The notes under the pieces: model-generated | The model's input: the letters and a program-made list of their open reading frames with translations, nothing else | Database searches by the model: none | What the model was told of the DNA's origin: nothing | Part shown: piece by piece, positions 7,254 to 15,942 of the stretch | Numbering within the stretch: the first letter of the stretch is position 1 | How the letters are laid out: each line of letters starts with the position of its first letter | DNA from: TMED27 sp963922705 | Lineage (GTDB): Bacteria; Pseudomonadota; Alphaproteobacteria; Micavibrionales; Micavibrionaceae | Direction: 5' to 3' | NCBI GenBank assembly: GCA_963922705.1 | Contig: CAWUJS010000003.1 | Span: 7,641 to 71,640 of the forward strand | DNA: 64,000 nucleotides | Translations under genes and position numbers: made by a program

Positions 7254-9020
7254 CTAAGCCGCATTATACATCTTATCATAAAGTGCGCTGCTTTTCATCA
7301 ATTCATCATGCGTACCTGTTGCAGAAACATGTCCTTGATTTATCACAATAATCTGATCCGCATCTTTGATAGTTGAAAGCCTGTGTGCAATCACAATGGT
7401 TGTGCGTCCCTTTTCCAATTCTTTCAGTGCTTTTTGAACGATTTTTTCCGATTCATTATCAAGCGCCGAAGTTGCCTCATCCAATAATAAAATAGGTGCA
7501 TTTTTCAAAATAGCACGCGCAATGGAAATCCGTTGACGTTGACCGCCTGACAGCTTGACACCATCCTCTCCGACTTGCGTTTGATAGCCATCTTTCATTC
7601 CAAGAATAAATTCATCCGCCGCTGCCGCCCGCGCAGCAGCCTCTATTTCTTCTTGCGACGCATCCGGCTTTCCGTATGCAATATTCTCGGCAATAGACGC
7701 ATCAAAAATTGTGATATCTTGCGAGACAAGCGCGATATTTCCCCGCAAAGACTTAATCTGAATATCCTGAATATTCTGTGTTCCGATTTTTAAAACCCCG
7801 GACTGGATGTCATAAAATCGCGGTATCAAATTCAGAATTGTTGTCTTCCCGCCACCTGATGTTCCAACCAAAGCCGTAACTTTTCCTGCCTTTGCCGTAA
7901 AAGATATATCTCTCAACGCCGCTAAATCCGTATCTTCATATTGAAAGCAGACATTTTTGAATGTGATGGATGGCTTTTTGGACGATAAAGGCTCTGTATC
8001 CGTTTTATCCTTAATAGCACTTGATTGATCCAGCACAGCAAAAATACGCTCTGATGCCCCTAGCCCCATTTGAATAGCATTATTAAGACGTGCCAGCTTT
8101 TTCATCGGCTCATAGGCCATGATAAAGGCCGTTAAAAACGCCCCAAGCTGACCGGCTGTCATATTCCCTTCTGCGGCTTGAAACCCGCCGTAAATAATCA
8201 CACCAAACAGGATCAGCCCCACCAGAATTTCATTCACAGGGGTCGATAATTGTCCCACACGTACAGCTTTCAAATTCATTTTGCGGACAGCCATAATATT
8301 TTCTGCGGCGCGCTGTTTCTCTTGCGTTTCCATGCCGTACGCTTTAACGACACGAATACCCTGAAAAACCTTTGAGAGTTTGTCTGAAAGTTGCGCGACA
8401 TCACCCTGTAATTGCTTGGAAATTTTCCGAATGCGTTTGCCCAAATAAGCCATAAATATTGCCGCAAAAGGAAAGATAATCAGCGCCGCAATGGATAGCG
8501 TTGCATCCTGCATAAACATAACAATAATCAGGAATACCAGCGTTAAAAAGCTGCGCCCTACCCCCATCAGCATATCCGAGACAGTCCCGCGCAAAACATT
8601 TACATCATTTACAATAAGAGACATTAATTCACCGCTCGGATGTTTGTGAAAAAAGGCGAGATCAAGACTGACAAAATGGCTGAATAAATGCTTTTGAATA
8701 TCGCCAATCATAAACTGACTGACTTTATTCATGAAAATCGCCGATGCATATGAAGCCGCACCGCGCAAAACGAATGCCAGCAAAAACGCTGTTGCAACGG
8801 GAATAATCATGGCCTCGTTTTTGCCATTGATAACTTCATCCAGAATAGGACGCATAAGCTGCGCTATCCCCGCCGTCATAAGCGCCACAATAGCCGAGCA
8901 TATCAGCGCAACAACCAATAACCGCTTATACGGAAAAACATAGTTTTTTATAAGCCTTTTCAAAAGATTATAAGAATCTCGCTGCGGCGTTGCAGCATGT
9001 GTTGCGATATCATCACCCAT
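7254..9020 (-). CDS. msbA: MsbA-type ABC exporter (lipid A/lipid flippase family)
   Basis: 588 residues, a half-transporter. The membrane domain has six helices (about 30-320), and the ATPase domain has Walker A GTSGGGKT at 386-393, signature LSGGQ at 490-494, Walker B ILLLDE at 510-515 and a later H-loop (AHRLSTI). Domain order and length fit MsbA, which flips lipid A core or phospholipids across the inner membrane. A general multidrug or peptide exporter of the same fold cannot be excluded. It is the first gene of a minus-strand run and is divergent from the patatin gene. Confidence 0.82.
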   Translation of the reverse strand: MGDDIATHAATPQRDSYNLLKRLIKNYVFPYKRLLVVALICSAIVALMTAGIAQLMRPILDEVINGKNEAMIIPVATAFLLAFVLRGAASYASAIFMNKVSQFMIGDIQKHLFSHFVSLDLAFFHKHPSGELMSLIVNDVNVLRGTVSDMLMGVGRSFLTLVFLIIVMFMQDATLSIAALIIFPFAAIFMAYLGKRIRKISKQLQGDVAQLSDKLSKVFQGIRVVKAYGMETQEKQRAAENIMAVRKMNLKAVRVGQLSTPVNEILVGLILFGVIIYGGFQAAEGNMTAGQLGAFLTAFIMAYEPMKKLARLNNAIQMGLGASERIFAVLDQSSAIKDKTDTEPLSSKKPSITFKNVCFQYEDTDLAALRDISFTAKAGKVTALVGTSGGGKTTILNLIPRFYDIQSGVLKIGTQNIQDIQIKSLRGNIALVSQDITIFDASIAENIAYGKPDASQEEIEAAARAAAADEFILGMKDGYQTQVGEDGVKLSGGQRQRISIARAILKNAPILLLDEATSALDNESEKIVQKALKELEKGRTTIVIAHRLSTIKDADQIIVINQGHVSATGTHDELMKSSALYDKMYNAA

Positions 9021-9030
9021 AGGGTTGTGT

Positions 9031-9036
9031 TATAAT
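9031..9036 (+). promoter_or_regulatory. -10 box of the patatin gene promoter
   Basis: A consensus TATAAT lies in the msbA-patatin divergent gap. No good -35 is visible at the usual distance. A start near 9043 would favour ATG 9072 as the start codon rather than TTG 9036. Confidence 0.45.
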
Positions 9037-9071
9037 TGAATGGTGTAAAACTGCAAGTCTGTAGATATAAG

Positions 9072-10055
9072 ATGAACAATGGAATAGAAGCTGATAAACA
9101 TATATTTGAAGAAGGGCAAGATGATTTCACACCTGGCATTGGCCTCTCGTTAGGCAGCGGCATGGCACGCGGCTTTGCCCATATTGGCGTTCTCAATTGC
9201 CTTGTACGGCATGGAATCCAACCCAGCATCGTAACGGGAACCTCAATGGGGGCTGTTGTTGGTGCCTGTTATCTTGCAGGCCGCTTGCCGGAACTTGAAG
9301 ACTGGGCAAGCTCTCTCAATCGCATGAAAATATTGTCTTATCTCGATTTACGTGTCCGCAGCGCCGGAATGATCGGCGGTAAACGCCTTAAAAAGCTCCT
9401 GCGCTCTCATTTTCAGGATATGAATATCGAGGACCTTCCTCACCCTTTCATTGCCATCGCAGCGGACTTGGTCACTGGCCATGAAGTCTGGCTACGCAAA
9501 GGTAGCCTGACCGAAGCCATGAGCGCTTCTTTTGCGCTGCCCGGGGTCTTTCCACCCGTCAACCGCAACGGACGCTTGCTGGTTGATGGTGCACTCGTAA
9601 ATCCCGTTCCCATCGCGCCAGCGCAAGCAATGGGCGCACGCATGACGATCGGCGTTGACCTGAACACCGACATTATCGGCAAAGCCACAAAGCCGGGGCA
9701 ATCTTATCAAACCATTGCTGGCTTTGATGTGTTTAACGATCAGGATGTTCCCAAAGAAGAGCAGAAAAAATTCAAAAGCGGTGTAGGAAGACGCCTCTTT
9801 AGCCGCAAAGATGATGACCCCAGCCTGTTTGGCGTTATGGTTTCCGCACTCGGGATTATGCAAGATCGTATGACACGCTCACGCCTTGCGGGTGATCCGC
9901 CCGACATTCACATCAAACCGCAAATCGGTCATATCGGCCTGCTTGAGTTTGAGAAGGCGGAGGAGCTTATTGCCCTTGGCGAAGAGGCTGCTGAAAAATC
10001 AATCCCTGAGATTAAAGAGGCCATGAAGCTGTTTTTATCTGATATGAAAACTTAA
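9072..10055 (+). CDS. patatin-like phospholipase (RssA/NTE type)
   Basis: 327 residues. A Ser-Asp dyad lipid acyl hydrolase. The oxyanion glycine loop GSGMARGFAH is at about 28-37, the nucleophile elbow GTSMG at 56-60 (Ser58), and the Asp dyad partner in LLVDGALVNPVP. The C-terminal quarter is charged and family-specific. No signal peptide is seen, so it is cytosolic. An in-frame TTG at 9036 exists, but it overlaps the only -10 box, so ATG 9072 was chosen. It converges on the HAD gene with 2 bases between the stops. Confidence 0.85.
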   Translation: MNNGIEADKHIFEEGQDDFTPGIGLSLGSGMARGFAHIGVLNCLVRHGIQPSIVTGTSMGAVVGACYLAGRLPELEDWASSLNRMKILSYLDLRVRSAGMIGGKRLKKLLRSHFQDMNIEDLPHPFIAIAADLVTGHEVWLRKGSLTEAMSASFALPGVFPPVNRNGRLLVDGALVNPVPIAPAQAMGARMTIGVDLNTDIIGKATKPGQSYQTIAGFDVFNDQDVPKEEQKKFKSGVGRRLFSRKDDDPSLFGVMVSALGIMQDRMTRSRLAGDPPDIHIKPQIGHIGLLEFEKAEELIALGEEAAEKSIPEIKEAMKLFLSDMKT

Positions 10056-10057
10056 AG

Positions 10058-10999
10058 TTAAAAAGCGCGGCGCTTTTTATGCTTGCGGTCAGGCAGCGGG
10101 TCGCCCCACTCCAATTTTCCAACCATATATTTTGGCATAATGTTATTATATTGCTTCGAAAGCATAGAAAGCGCTTTTTCCACGTCTTTTGGCTCTCTAG
10201 CCCCATTAAAAGCAGCCGCATGCAAGCCGGTTTTTACAAGACACGTATCAATATTAACCAAATTCCCGCCTGTAATATCATGAGTCATAGAATCACCGAC
10301 CATAATCGTCTGACCGGGGTAAATATCGTTAACCTGCAAGCGTTTGATGCATTCCTGAAAAATCGGTTTATGCGGTTTGCCGATATAATGCACGACACCG
10401 CCAAAATCCTGATAGCGTCGCGCGACAGTACCCGCCCCCATAATGCTCTGATTGCCCATCACACCAAGACTATCCGGATTAGCACAAAGAGCCGTCAAAC
10501 CTTTGCGCACCGCCTTCTTTAAATGCGGCTCGTAATCTTCAATCGTTTTTTCCGGCGCATCTGTTCCGCTAATAATAATAAAATCAGCCTCAGATGCATC
10601 CTCAACACATTCAACATCCAACCCCTCTATGATAGAGCGATCACCGCCGCGGCTAATCACAAAAACCTTTTTGCCAAGATTTTGAAAGAACCCATCATTC
10701 TGAGCTTCCAGACCCTGCCATGTCATTTCACCGGATGTTATAATCTCGTCATACAAGGTCGGCCCCACCCCCATCTCCTTCAGGCGCTCTTTATTCACAT
10801 CGGCACGCTTGCCGGAATTTGATAAAATGATGATATGTTTTTTGCGGGATTTTAGCTCTTTCAAGCATTCCACAACACCGGGATAAACGTCCTTACCGTT
10901 ATGCAGAACGCCCCACTGATCGATTATAAAGCCCATATAGCTGTCGGATATATCCGATATACCGCGGCAGAATTTCGTCTTGTTTGGATCACTAAACAT
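10058..10999 (-). CDS. HAD superfamily class IIA hydrolase (TIGR01459-type)
   Basis: 313 residues. NagD/p-nitrophenylphosphatase-like HAD phosphatase. The catalytic region is modified to DQWGVLHNG (about 28-36), with motif II in IILSNSGKRA and motif IV in IMVGDSMTHDITGG. This is the alphaproteobacterial TIGR01459 group, likely acting on sugar phosphates or nucleotides; the true substrate is unknown. It is probably transcribed alone. Confidence 0.85.
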   Translation of the reverse strand: MFSDPNKTKFCRGISDISDSYMGFIIDQWGVLHNGKDVYPGVVECLKELKSRKKHIIILSNSGKRADVNKERLKEMGVGPTLYDEIITSGEMTWQGLEAQNDGFFQNLGKKVFVISRGGDRSIIEGLDVECVEDASEADFIIISGTDAPEKTIEDYEPHLKKAVRKGLTALCANPDSLGVMGNQSIMGAGTVARRYQDFGGVVHYIGKPHKPIFQECIKRLQVNDIYPGQTIMVGDSMTHDITGGNLVNIDTCLVKTGLHAAAFNGAREPKDVEKALSMLSKQYNNIMPKYMVGKLEWGDPLPDRKHKKRRAF

Positions 11000-11134
11000 A
11001 TGGTTGAAGCACCTTTTTTGATGCGTTTATTATGTGCCTTTTTTGATATTTAATCAATATCCATTATTGCCTGATTGACCTTTAACAAATCGTTACCAGG
11101 CATATGTATATCGATATTTTTTATGGTAAAAGAC

Positions 11135-12577
11135 CTAAGAAGACTTCAACTTCGTCGTATATTCCTTGACTTCACGGCGGATAACACCAGCCAGCAAGAA
11201 CATACCAAGGATATTGGGAATCCCCATGGACAGGATCATGGCATCAGTAAAGGCGATGATGTTATCAAGTTGCGCCGAAGCACCAATGACGATACACAGG
11301 CAGAAAAACAACTTATAAGCCATTTCGACCCAGCCCTTTTCGCCAAATAAAAACGTGACGCTTTTGATGCCGTAATATGACCATGTGATCATGGTTGAAT
11401 AGGCAAATAAGAAGACTGTTAAAGCCAAAACATATTTAAACCACGGCACACCGGATTCCAGCGCAGCAGATGTCAAGGCGACGCCCTGCATGCCTTCTAC
11501 ATTCTCGTATGCACCGGAAATCACAATCACCAGAGCCGTTACCAGACAAATAATCACCGTATCAATAAAAGGGCCAAGCATCCCGACAAAACCTTGTGAG
11601 ACGGCATCATCGGTTTTGGCATTGGCATGAACAATAGCAGCAGATCCAAGCCCGGATTCATTCGAAAATGCGGCGCGCTGAACCCCGACCAGCAAAGCCC
11701 CTATCAGCCCTCCTACTCCAGCTTGCGGATTGAAGGCCTCGGTGAATATCGTGACAAAGGCTGCTGGAATGTTCGCGTAGTGGATGGCAATGACGATTAA
11801 TCCAGCGACCAGGTAAGTAATACCCATCGCAGGGACGAGTTTTGAGGCCACATTTGCAATGGATTTAATACCGCCAATAATGACAACCGCCACCATCACA
11901 GACAAAACAATTCCAAATGCCCAGCCTTTCCCAGCCAGAAAGCCTGCATCGCCGCCTGTTACATTGAAAAGCTGCTCATAGGCCTGATTGGCCTGATACA
12001 TATTGCCGCCGCCAATCGAACCGCCAATGCAGCAAACAGCAAACACAATAGCTACTACTGAGCCAAGATACGGGATTTTATGATGGTCAAATGCATCTTT
12101 CAAATAATACATCGGGCCGCCTGAAATAGCTTCGGGGCGTTCAGGGTCATTATGGCGGCGATATTTGACCGCCAGCATGACTTCCGCGAATTTGGTGCTC
12201 ATGGAAAAGAACGCCATAACGATCATCCAGAAAACCGCACCGGGCCCGCCAACAGAAACTGCAACAGCCACCCCGCCAATATTGCCCAAACCAACCGTTC
12301 CCGATAACGATGTTGTCAGCGCCTGAAAACGGCTAATCTGTCCTTCTTTAGCGTCTTCTTTATCATATTTCCCGGAAACAAGGTCTATGGCATGCTTGAA
12401 ATAGCGGAAATTGATAAAACCAAGCCAGAGTGTGAAGAAGATAGCAGCTCCCGCCAACCATACCAAAATCAGCTTCAAATCCTGAGTCTCGCTAATCGGA
12501 ACTCCGTAAAACACGATTGAAGATATCGTATCCGCCAGCGGCTTAAACATTTGGTCTATTTGTGAATCAATGCTCAT
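11135..12577 (-). CDS. alanine/glycine:cation symporter (AGCS family)
   Basis: 480 residues from ATG 12577, about 11 membrane helices. Sodium-coupled uptake of alanine or glycine at the inner membrane. Family blocks visible are FQALTTSLSGTVGLGNIGGV, the MYYLKDAF segment, AFSNESGLGSAAIVHANAKT and the C-terminal STMITWSYYGIKS. Upstream in-frame starts (GTG 12604, ATG 12598 and 12592) have no better ribosome site, so the start is uncertain by up to nine residues. Confidence 0.88.
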   Translation of the reverse strand: MSIDSQIDQMFKPLADTISSIVFYGVPISETQDLKLILVWLAGAAIFFTLWLGFINFRYFKHAIDLVSGKYDKEDAKEGQISRFQALTTSLSGTVGLGNIGGVAVAVSVGGPGAVFWMIVMAFFSMSTKFAEVMLAVKYRRHNDPERPEAISGGPMYYLKDAFDHHKIPYLGSVVAIVFAVCCIGGSIGGGNMYQANQAYEQLFNVTGGDAGFLAGKGWAFGIVLSVMVAVVIIGGIKSIANVASKLVPAMGITYLVAGLIVIAIHYANIPAAFVTIFTEAFNPQAGVGGLIGALLVGVQRAAFSNESGLGSAAIVHANAKTDDAVSQGFVGMLGPFIDTVIICLVTALVIVISGAYENVEGMQGVALTSAALESGVPWFKYVLALTVFLFAYSTMITWSYYGIKSVTFLFGEKGWVEMAYKLFFCLCIVIGASAQLDNIIAFTDAMILSMGIPNILGMFLLAGVIRREVKEYTTKLKSS

Positions 12578-12640
12578 AAGAACAATGATCATAAACATTT
12601 GCACAGAAATTAAAAGGCTAAGGTTGAAAACTTATCCAGA

Positions 12641-13129
12641 TCACCCTTTGCAAACCGGTCTGGAGACCGGATGGTTTGGATATATTGTTGCTGCCCATTT
12701 ACGAATATCATCGCGCTGCATTTCCGATGCTTTTAAGACACGTGGTGCATATTTGGAACAAAATATATCAGGCCGCATATTTGCAACATCGTTTGATATT
12801 TTATTAGCATAGCCTGTTCTAAGAGTATTGATATCCGACTCTGGGTTACGGCTTCCGTTTTCACGAAAATGCTTTAGCAGTATTTTTTCATAGGTTGCAA
12901 AAAGATCGCCGTGATCCGCCGTAAACTGGCGATATTGTGCATAAAGATTTATCCCTGCTTTTGCACCCATATGCGTACAATTAAGTCCAATGACCATAAG
13001 CTCGCTATGGATTCGTATCCCCTGCTCCGCCTCTGCCTCGGCCATTGAATAGCATGATGAAGCATATAGTTTTTGTGATGCAAACAAGGGTAAAAGTGCG
13101 AACGCGAAAATAATCAATTTCTTTAGCAT
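12641..13129 (-). CDS. small secreted protein of unknown function
   Basis: 162 residues from ATG 13129. A clear signal peptide (KK then a hydrophobic stretch at 5-17, cleavage near YASS) and a helical mature part with four cysteines in total, at the start (SSCYS), after GLNC, in DIFCSK and at the very end (RPVCKG). They could form two disulfides in the periplasm. The pattern IRIHSELMVIGLNC occurs in uncharacterised alphaproteobacterial secreted proteins, but I cannot name a family. It lies 63 bases upstream of the alanine symporter on the same strand. Confidence 0.7.
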   Translation of the reverse strand: MLKKLIIFAFALLPLFASQKLYASSCYSMAEAEAEQGIRIHSELMVIGLNCTHMGAKAGINLYAQYRQFTADHGDLFATYEKILLKHFRENGSRNPESDINTLRTGYANKISNDVANMRPDIFCSKYAPRVLKASEMQRDDIRKWAATIYPNHPVSRPVCKG

Positions 13130-13211
13130 GTGCAATTTATAAGCTCTGTTTCATTCATATGTCCAGCAATTAATCTTGATTTTTACAGTGTTTCTGTGGT
13201 TAATGCGTTAC

Positions 13212-14573
13212 ATGACTGCGAAACAAAACAAAAAGCTTTATATCAAAACCTGGGGCTGTCAGATGAATGTCTATGACTCTCATCGTATGGCGGATATTCT
13301 TATGCCGTTTGGATATAAACTCTCCGAAGAGCCAGACAATGCGGATATGGTGATCTTAAACACTTGCCATATCCGTGAAAAGGCAACGGATAAGGTTTTT
13401 TCTGATTTAGGGCGCTTGCGGCATCTGAAAGATAAAAAAGAAGAAGCCGGGGAACAAATGGTCATGGCAGTTGCCGGATGCGTTGCGCAAGCTGAAGGTG
13501 ATTATATTTTAGAGCGCGCTCCTTATGTTGATATGGTTTTTGGCCCGCAAACTTATCATGAGCTACCGGAAATGATGGCAAAGATCACCAATGCTTATGG
13601 GGATGCGCGGGTTGTGAATACTGAATTCCCAGAAGAGAGCAAGTTCGATTCTCTACCTGAAGAACATAAATCGCAAGGGGTTTCGGCGTTTTTGTCTATT
13701 CAGGAGGGCTGTGATAAATTTTGCACATTTTGTGTTGTCCCCTATACACGCGGCGCTGAATATTCACGTTCTGCACAGGAAATCATCGATGAGGCGAAAT
13801 GGCTGGTTGATAATGGCACATTAGAGATCACCTTGCTGGGTCAAAATGTGAATGCGTTTCACGGCAATGGGCCGGATGGCAGCATTTGGGGGCTTGGCAA
13901 GCTTATTCAGGAAATCGCAGAGATTGATGGGCTGGAGCGCATTCGCTACACAACATCGCATCCGCGAGATATGGATGATGAGCTGATCGAAACACACGCG
14001 CATCCAAAGCTACAACCATTCCTGCATCTTCCTGTGCAAAGCGGTTCTGATAAAATTCTGGAGGCGATGAACCGCAAACATACGGCGGATCATTATCGCG
14101 ATATCATTGCAAAACTGAGGAAATCGCGTCCTGATCTGGCTTTTTCATCTGATTTTATCGTTGGTTTTCCGGGGGAAACAGAAGACGATTTTGAAGACAC
14201 AATGCGGCTTGTCCGGGATGTTAATTTTGCTTCCTGTTATTCCTTTGCGTATTCTGCGCGCCCCGGCACGCCAGCGGCGAATATGCAGAATTTAGTGCGC
14301 GCCGATATCGCCAAGGAACGGCTTGCACGTTTGCAAGGGCTGATTAATGAGCAGCAACGTGCGTTTAACTTAGGCTCTGTAGGCCTTACGCTGCCTGTTT
14401 TGCTGGATCGAAAGGGAAAACGTGCAGGGCAGCTTGTCGGGCGCTCTCCATTTAATCAATCCGTTTTTGTTGAGGGTAAAGAGCGCCTGATGAACACAAT
14501 CGTTGATATCAAAATTACCGAAGGGTTTGATAATTCACTGACGGGTGAAATTAAACGCGTAGAAGCGGCTTAA
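13212..14573 (+). CDS. miaB: tRNA-2-methylthio-N6-dimethylallyladenosine synthase
   Basis: 453 residues. Radical-SAM methylthiotransferase that modifies A37 of tRNAs reading UNN codons. The N-terminal UPF0004 cluster cysteines are WGCQMN, LNTCHIREKA and VAGCVAQ. The radical-SAM motif is CDKFCTFC (CxxxCxxC), and a C-terminal TRAM domain (about 385-448) follows. The frame extends to 13176, but the residues before ATG 13212 are hydrophobic and unlike the family. In alphaproteobacteria miaB is often followed by phoH and ybeY; here two HA-domain genes are inserted between. Confidence 0.95.
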   Translation: MTAKQNKKLYIKTWGCQMNVYDSHRMADILMPFGYKLSEEPDNADMVILNTCHIREKATDKVFSDLGRLRHLKDKKEEAGEQMVMAVAGCVAQAEGDYILERAPYVDMVFGPQTYHELPEMMAKITNAYGDARVVNTEFPEESKFDSLPEEHKSQGVSAFLSIQEGCDKFCTFCVVPYTRGAEYSRSAQEIIDEAKWLVDNGTLEITLLGQNVNAFHGNGPDGSIWGLGKLIQEIAEIDGLERIRYTTSHPRDMDDELIETHAHPKLQPFLHLPVQSGSDKILEAMNRKHTADHYRDIIAKLRKSRPDLAFSSDFIVGFPGETEDDFEDTMRLVRDVNFASCYSFAYSARPGTPAANMQNLVRADIAKERLARLQGLINEQQRAFNLGSVGLTLPVLLDRKGKRAGQLVGRSPFNQSVFVEGKERLMNTIVDIKITEGFDNSLTGEIKRVEAA

Positions 14574-14575
14574 AC

Positions 14576-14597
14576 TCAAAAAATGCATGTTTTTTGA
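14576..14597. terminator. possible bidirectional terminator between convergent genes
   Basis: TCAAAAAA (14576-14583) pairs with TTTTTTGA (14590-14597) around the loop TGCATG, between the 3' ends of miaB and the first HA gene. A and T tracts serve both directions, but the stem has almost no GC pairs. Confidence 0.4.
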
Positions 14598-14611
14598 ATG
14601 CTGTAATCAGG

Positions 14612-15148
14612 TTATTTTGGCAATCGCGATTTTAGTTCAGCGATCATTTCATGAGTCTTGTCATCATCATCAACCCCAAGTTCAGCGCCCCTTTTTTCAA
14701 TTAGCTTCCCGCTTTTATAGTCAGAAAAGTATTGTCTAATATTGTTTAACAATTCCTGTGCATTAGCCTTAGACATATTACTGTCACCATTCTTAGCGCT
14801 CTGGAACTCTTGTATAAGATCTAAAGTCCGTTCATGCTTAATACCAGCTTTACTATAGTGCGTCTTTTTAGGTGAAAAGTCGAATTTGATTTGTTTTAGA
14901 AAATGAATTTGATCATCTGTTAAATTACAATTGCGGCGGCTTGCACGACAGCTATCCCGCCACTTCCTATATCGGTCCTCTTTTCTAAAAAACGCATCAA
15001 GATTTCCGTGTTCTTTATAGTGCGCCTCTGCTGCGTCATATATTTCCCACCATTTTTCTTTCTTCTTGCCGCCGGTTCCGCGAAAAAAGCCACCAGCAGA
15101 TACATTGAATCTAGCGCCTGCTTTAAAATTGTGTATAGGTTTTACCAT
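14612..15148 (-). CDS. helicase-associated (HA) domain protein, copy 1
   Basis: 178 residues from ATG 15148 (MVKPIHNF). Residues about 32-92 match the small HA domain pattern: WWEIYDAAEAHYKEHGNL, then YRKWRDSCR, then LTDDQIHFLKQIKFDFS. HA domains are usually strung together at the C-terminus of DEAD-box helicases and are thought to bind nucleic acid; here a single one stands free. The C-terminal half (EKRGAELGVDD) is not recognised. The gene is a tandem duplicate of the next one, including its flanks. A TTGACA box lies 29 bases before the ATG. Confidence 0.75.
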   Translation of the reverse strand: MVKPIHNFKAGARFNVSAGGFFRGTGGKKKEKWWEIYDAAEAHYKEHGNLDAFFRKEDRYRKWRDSCRASRRNCNLTDDQIHFLKQIKFDFSPKKTHYSKAGIKHERTLDLIQEFQSAKNGDSNMSKANAQELLNNIRQYFSDYKSGKLIEKRGAELGVDDDDKTHEMIAELKSRLPK

Positions 15149-15177
15149 ATGCATAAAAAATCAGAAAAATATCTCTA

Positions 15178-15183
15178 TGTCAA
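15178..15183 (-). promoter_or_regulatory. -35 box of HA copy 1
   Basis: TTGACA on the minus strand, 29 bases before ATG 15148, followed by TAGAGAT as in copy 2. A T-rich -10 region at the usual distance would start the RNA at or next to the ATG. No ribosome site is visible. Confidence 0.5.
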
Positions 15184-15284
15184 TAATTAATTATGTCACC
15201 TTGTTGAGTTTGAGCCTCTTTATTCAGTTTCGGTTATAAAATCGATCAATGTTGAGATCGCTATATATGAATGCTGTAATCAGG

Positions 15285-15806
15285 TTATTTTGACAATCGC
15301 GATTGTAGTTGCGCGATGATTGTATGAGCACCGCCACCATGATCAACCCCAAGCTCAGCGCCCCTTTTTTCGCTTAGGTGGCCGGAATTGTATGTTGCGC
15401 GATACTTTTTAAGATTATTTAGCAATTCTATCGCCTTTTCCTCAGACATACCACTACCAAAAAGCTGGAATTCCTTCACAAGATCTAAAGTTCGTTCAAG
15501 CTTAATATTAGTTTTACCATTGCGCGCCTTTTTAGGTGAAAAGTCGAATTCGATTTGTTTTAGAAAATAAATTTGATCCTCTGTTAAATTTCCATTGTTT
15601 CTTGCTTCTCTACATTGTTGTCGCCAAGCTCTATATCTTGTGTTTATCTTAAAAAACGCATCAAGATTTCCGTGTTCTATAAAGTGCGCCTCTGCTGCGT
15701 CATATATTTCCCACCATTTCTCCGTGCCGCCGGTTCCGCGAACAGGTTGACCAGCACTTGTATTGAACATAGCGCCTGCTTTAAAACTTTTTGTACGTTT
15801 TACCAT
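15285..15806 (-). CDS. helicase-associated (HA) domain protein, copy 2
   Basis: 173 residues from ATG 15806 (MVKRTKSF), the position that aligns with copy 1; the frame continues to 15830 but lies across the -35 box. The HA domain is at about 30-90: WWEIYDAAEAHFIEHGNLDA, YRAWRQQCR, LTEDQIYFLKQIEFDFS. The C-terminal half again ends in an EKRGAELGVD block. It is divergent from phoH. The role is unknown; a nucleic-acid-binding accessory protein is the simplest guess from the domain. Confidence 0.75.
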   Translation of the reverse strand: MVKRTKSFKAGAMFNTSAGQPVRGTGGTEKWWEIYDAAEAHFIEHGNLDAFFKINTRYRAWRQQCREARNNGNLTEDQIYFLKQIEFDFSPKKARNGKTNIKLERTLDLVKEFQLFGSGMSEEKAIELLNNLKKYRATYNSGHLSEKRGAELGVDHGGGAHTIIAQLQSRLSK

Positions 15807-15835
15807 ATGCGTAAAAAACCAAAAAGACATCTCTA

Positions 15836-15841
15836 TGTCAA
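15836..15841 (-). promoter_or_regulatory. -35 box of HA copy 2
   Basis: TTGACA on the minus strand at the same 29-base distance from its ATG as in copy 1, followed by the same TAGAGAT. Conservation of spacing after duplication supports a real promoter. Confidence 0.5.
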
Positions 15842-15903
15842 TAATAACTATATTTTTCCAACATGTGAATCTACGCTAAAGAATATAATATTAAGCTTTT
15901 TTC

Positions 15904-15912
15904 TGATATAAT
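15904..15912 (+). promoter_or_regulatory. extended -10 promoter of phoH
   Basis: TGATATAAT is a perfect extended -10 element, 30 bases before the phoH start codon. No -35 box is evident at 17 bases, which is acceptable for extended -10 promoters. Confidence 0.55.
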
Positions 15913-15942
15913 ATATATTTGAATGAATAATCAGGATAATAT

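Larger units (their letters stand above)
14596..15841. repeat. tandem duplication of the HA-gene unit
   Basis: The unit 14596-15183 and the unit 15269-15841 are diverged copies. The 3' flanks begin identically (GAATGCTGTAATCAGG at 14596 and 15269), the coding regions align throughout with a few codon-sized indels, and the 5' flanks share the block ATCTCTATGTCAATAAT. The two copies therefore carry their own promoters. Divergence is too large for a recent event. Confidence 0.8.
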
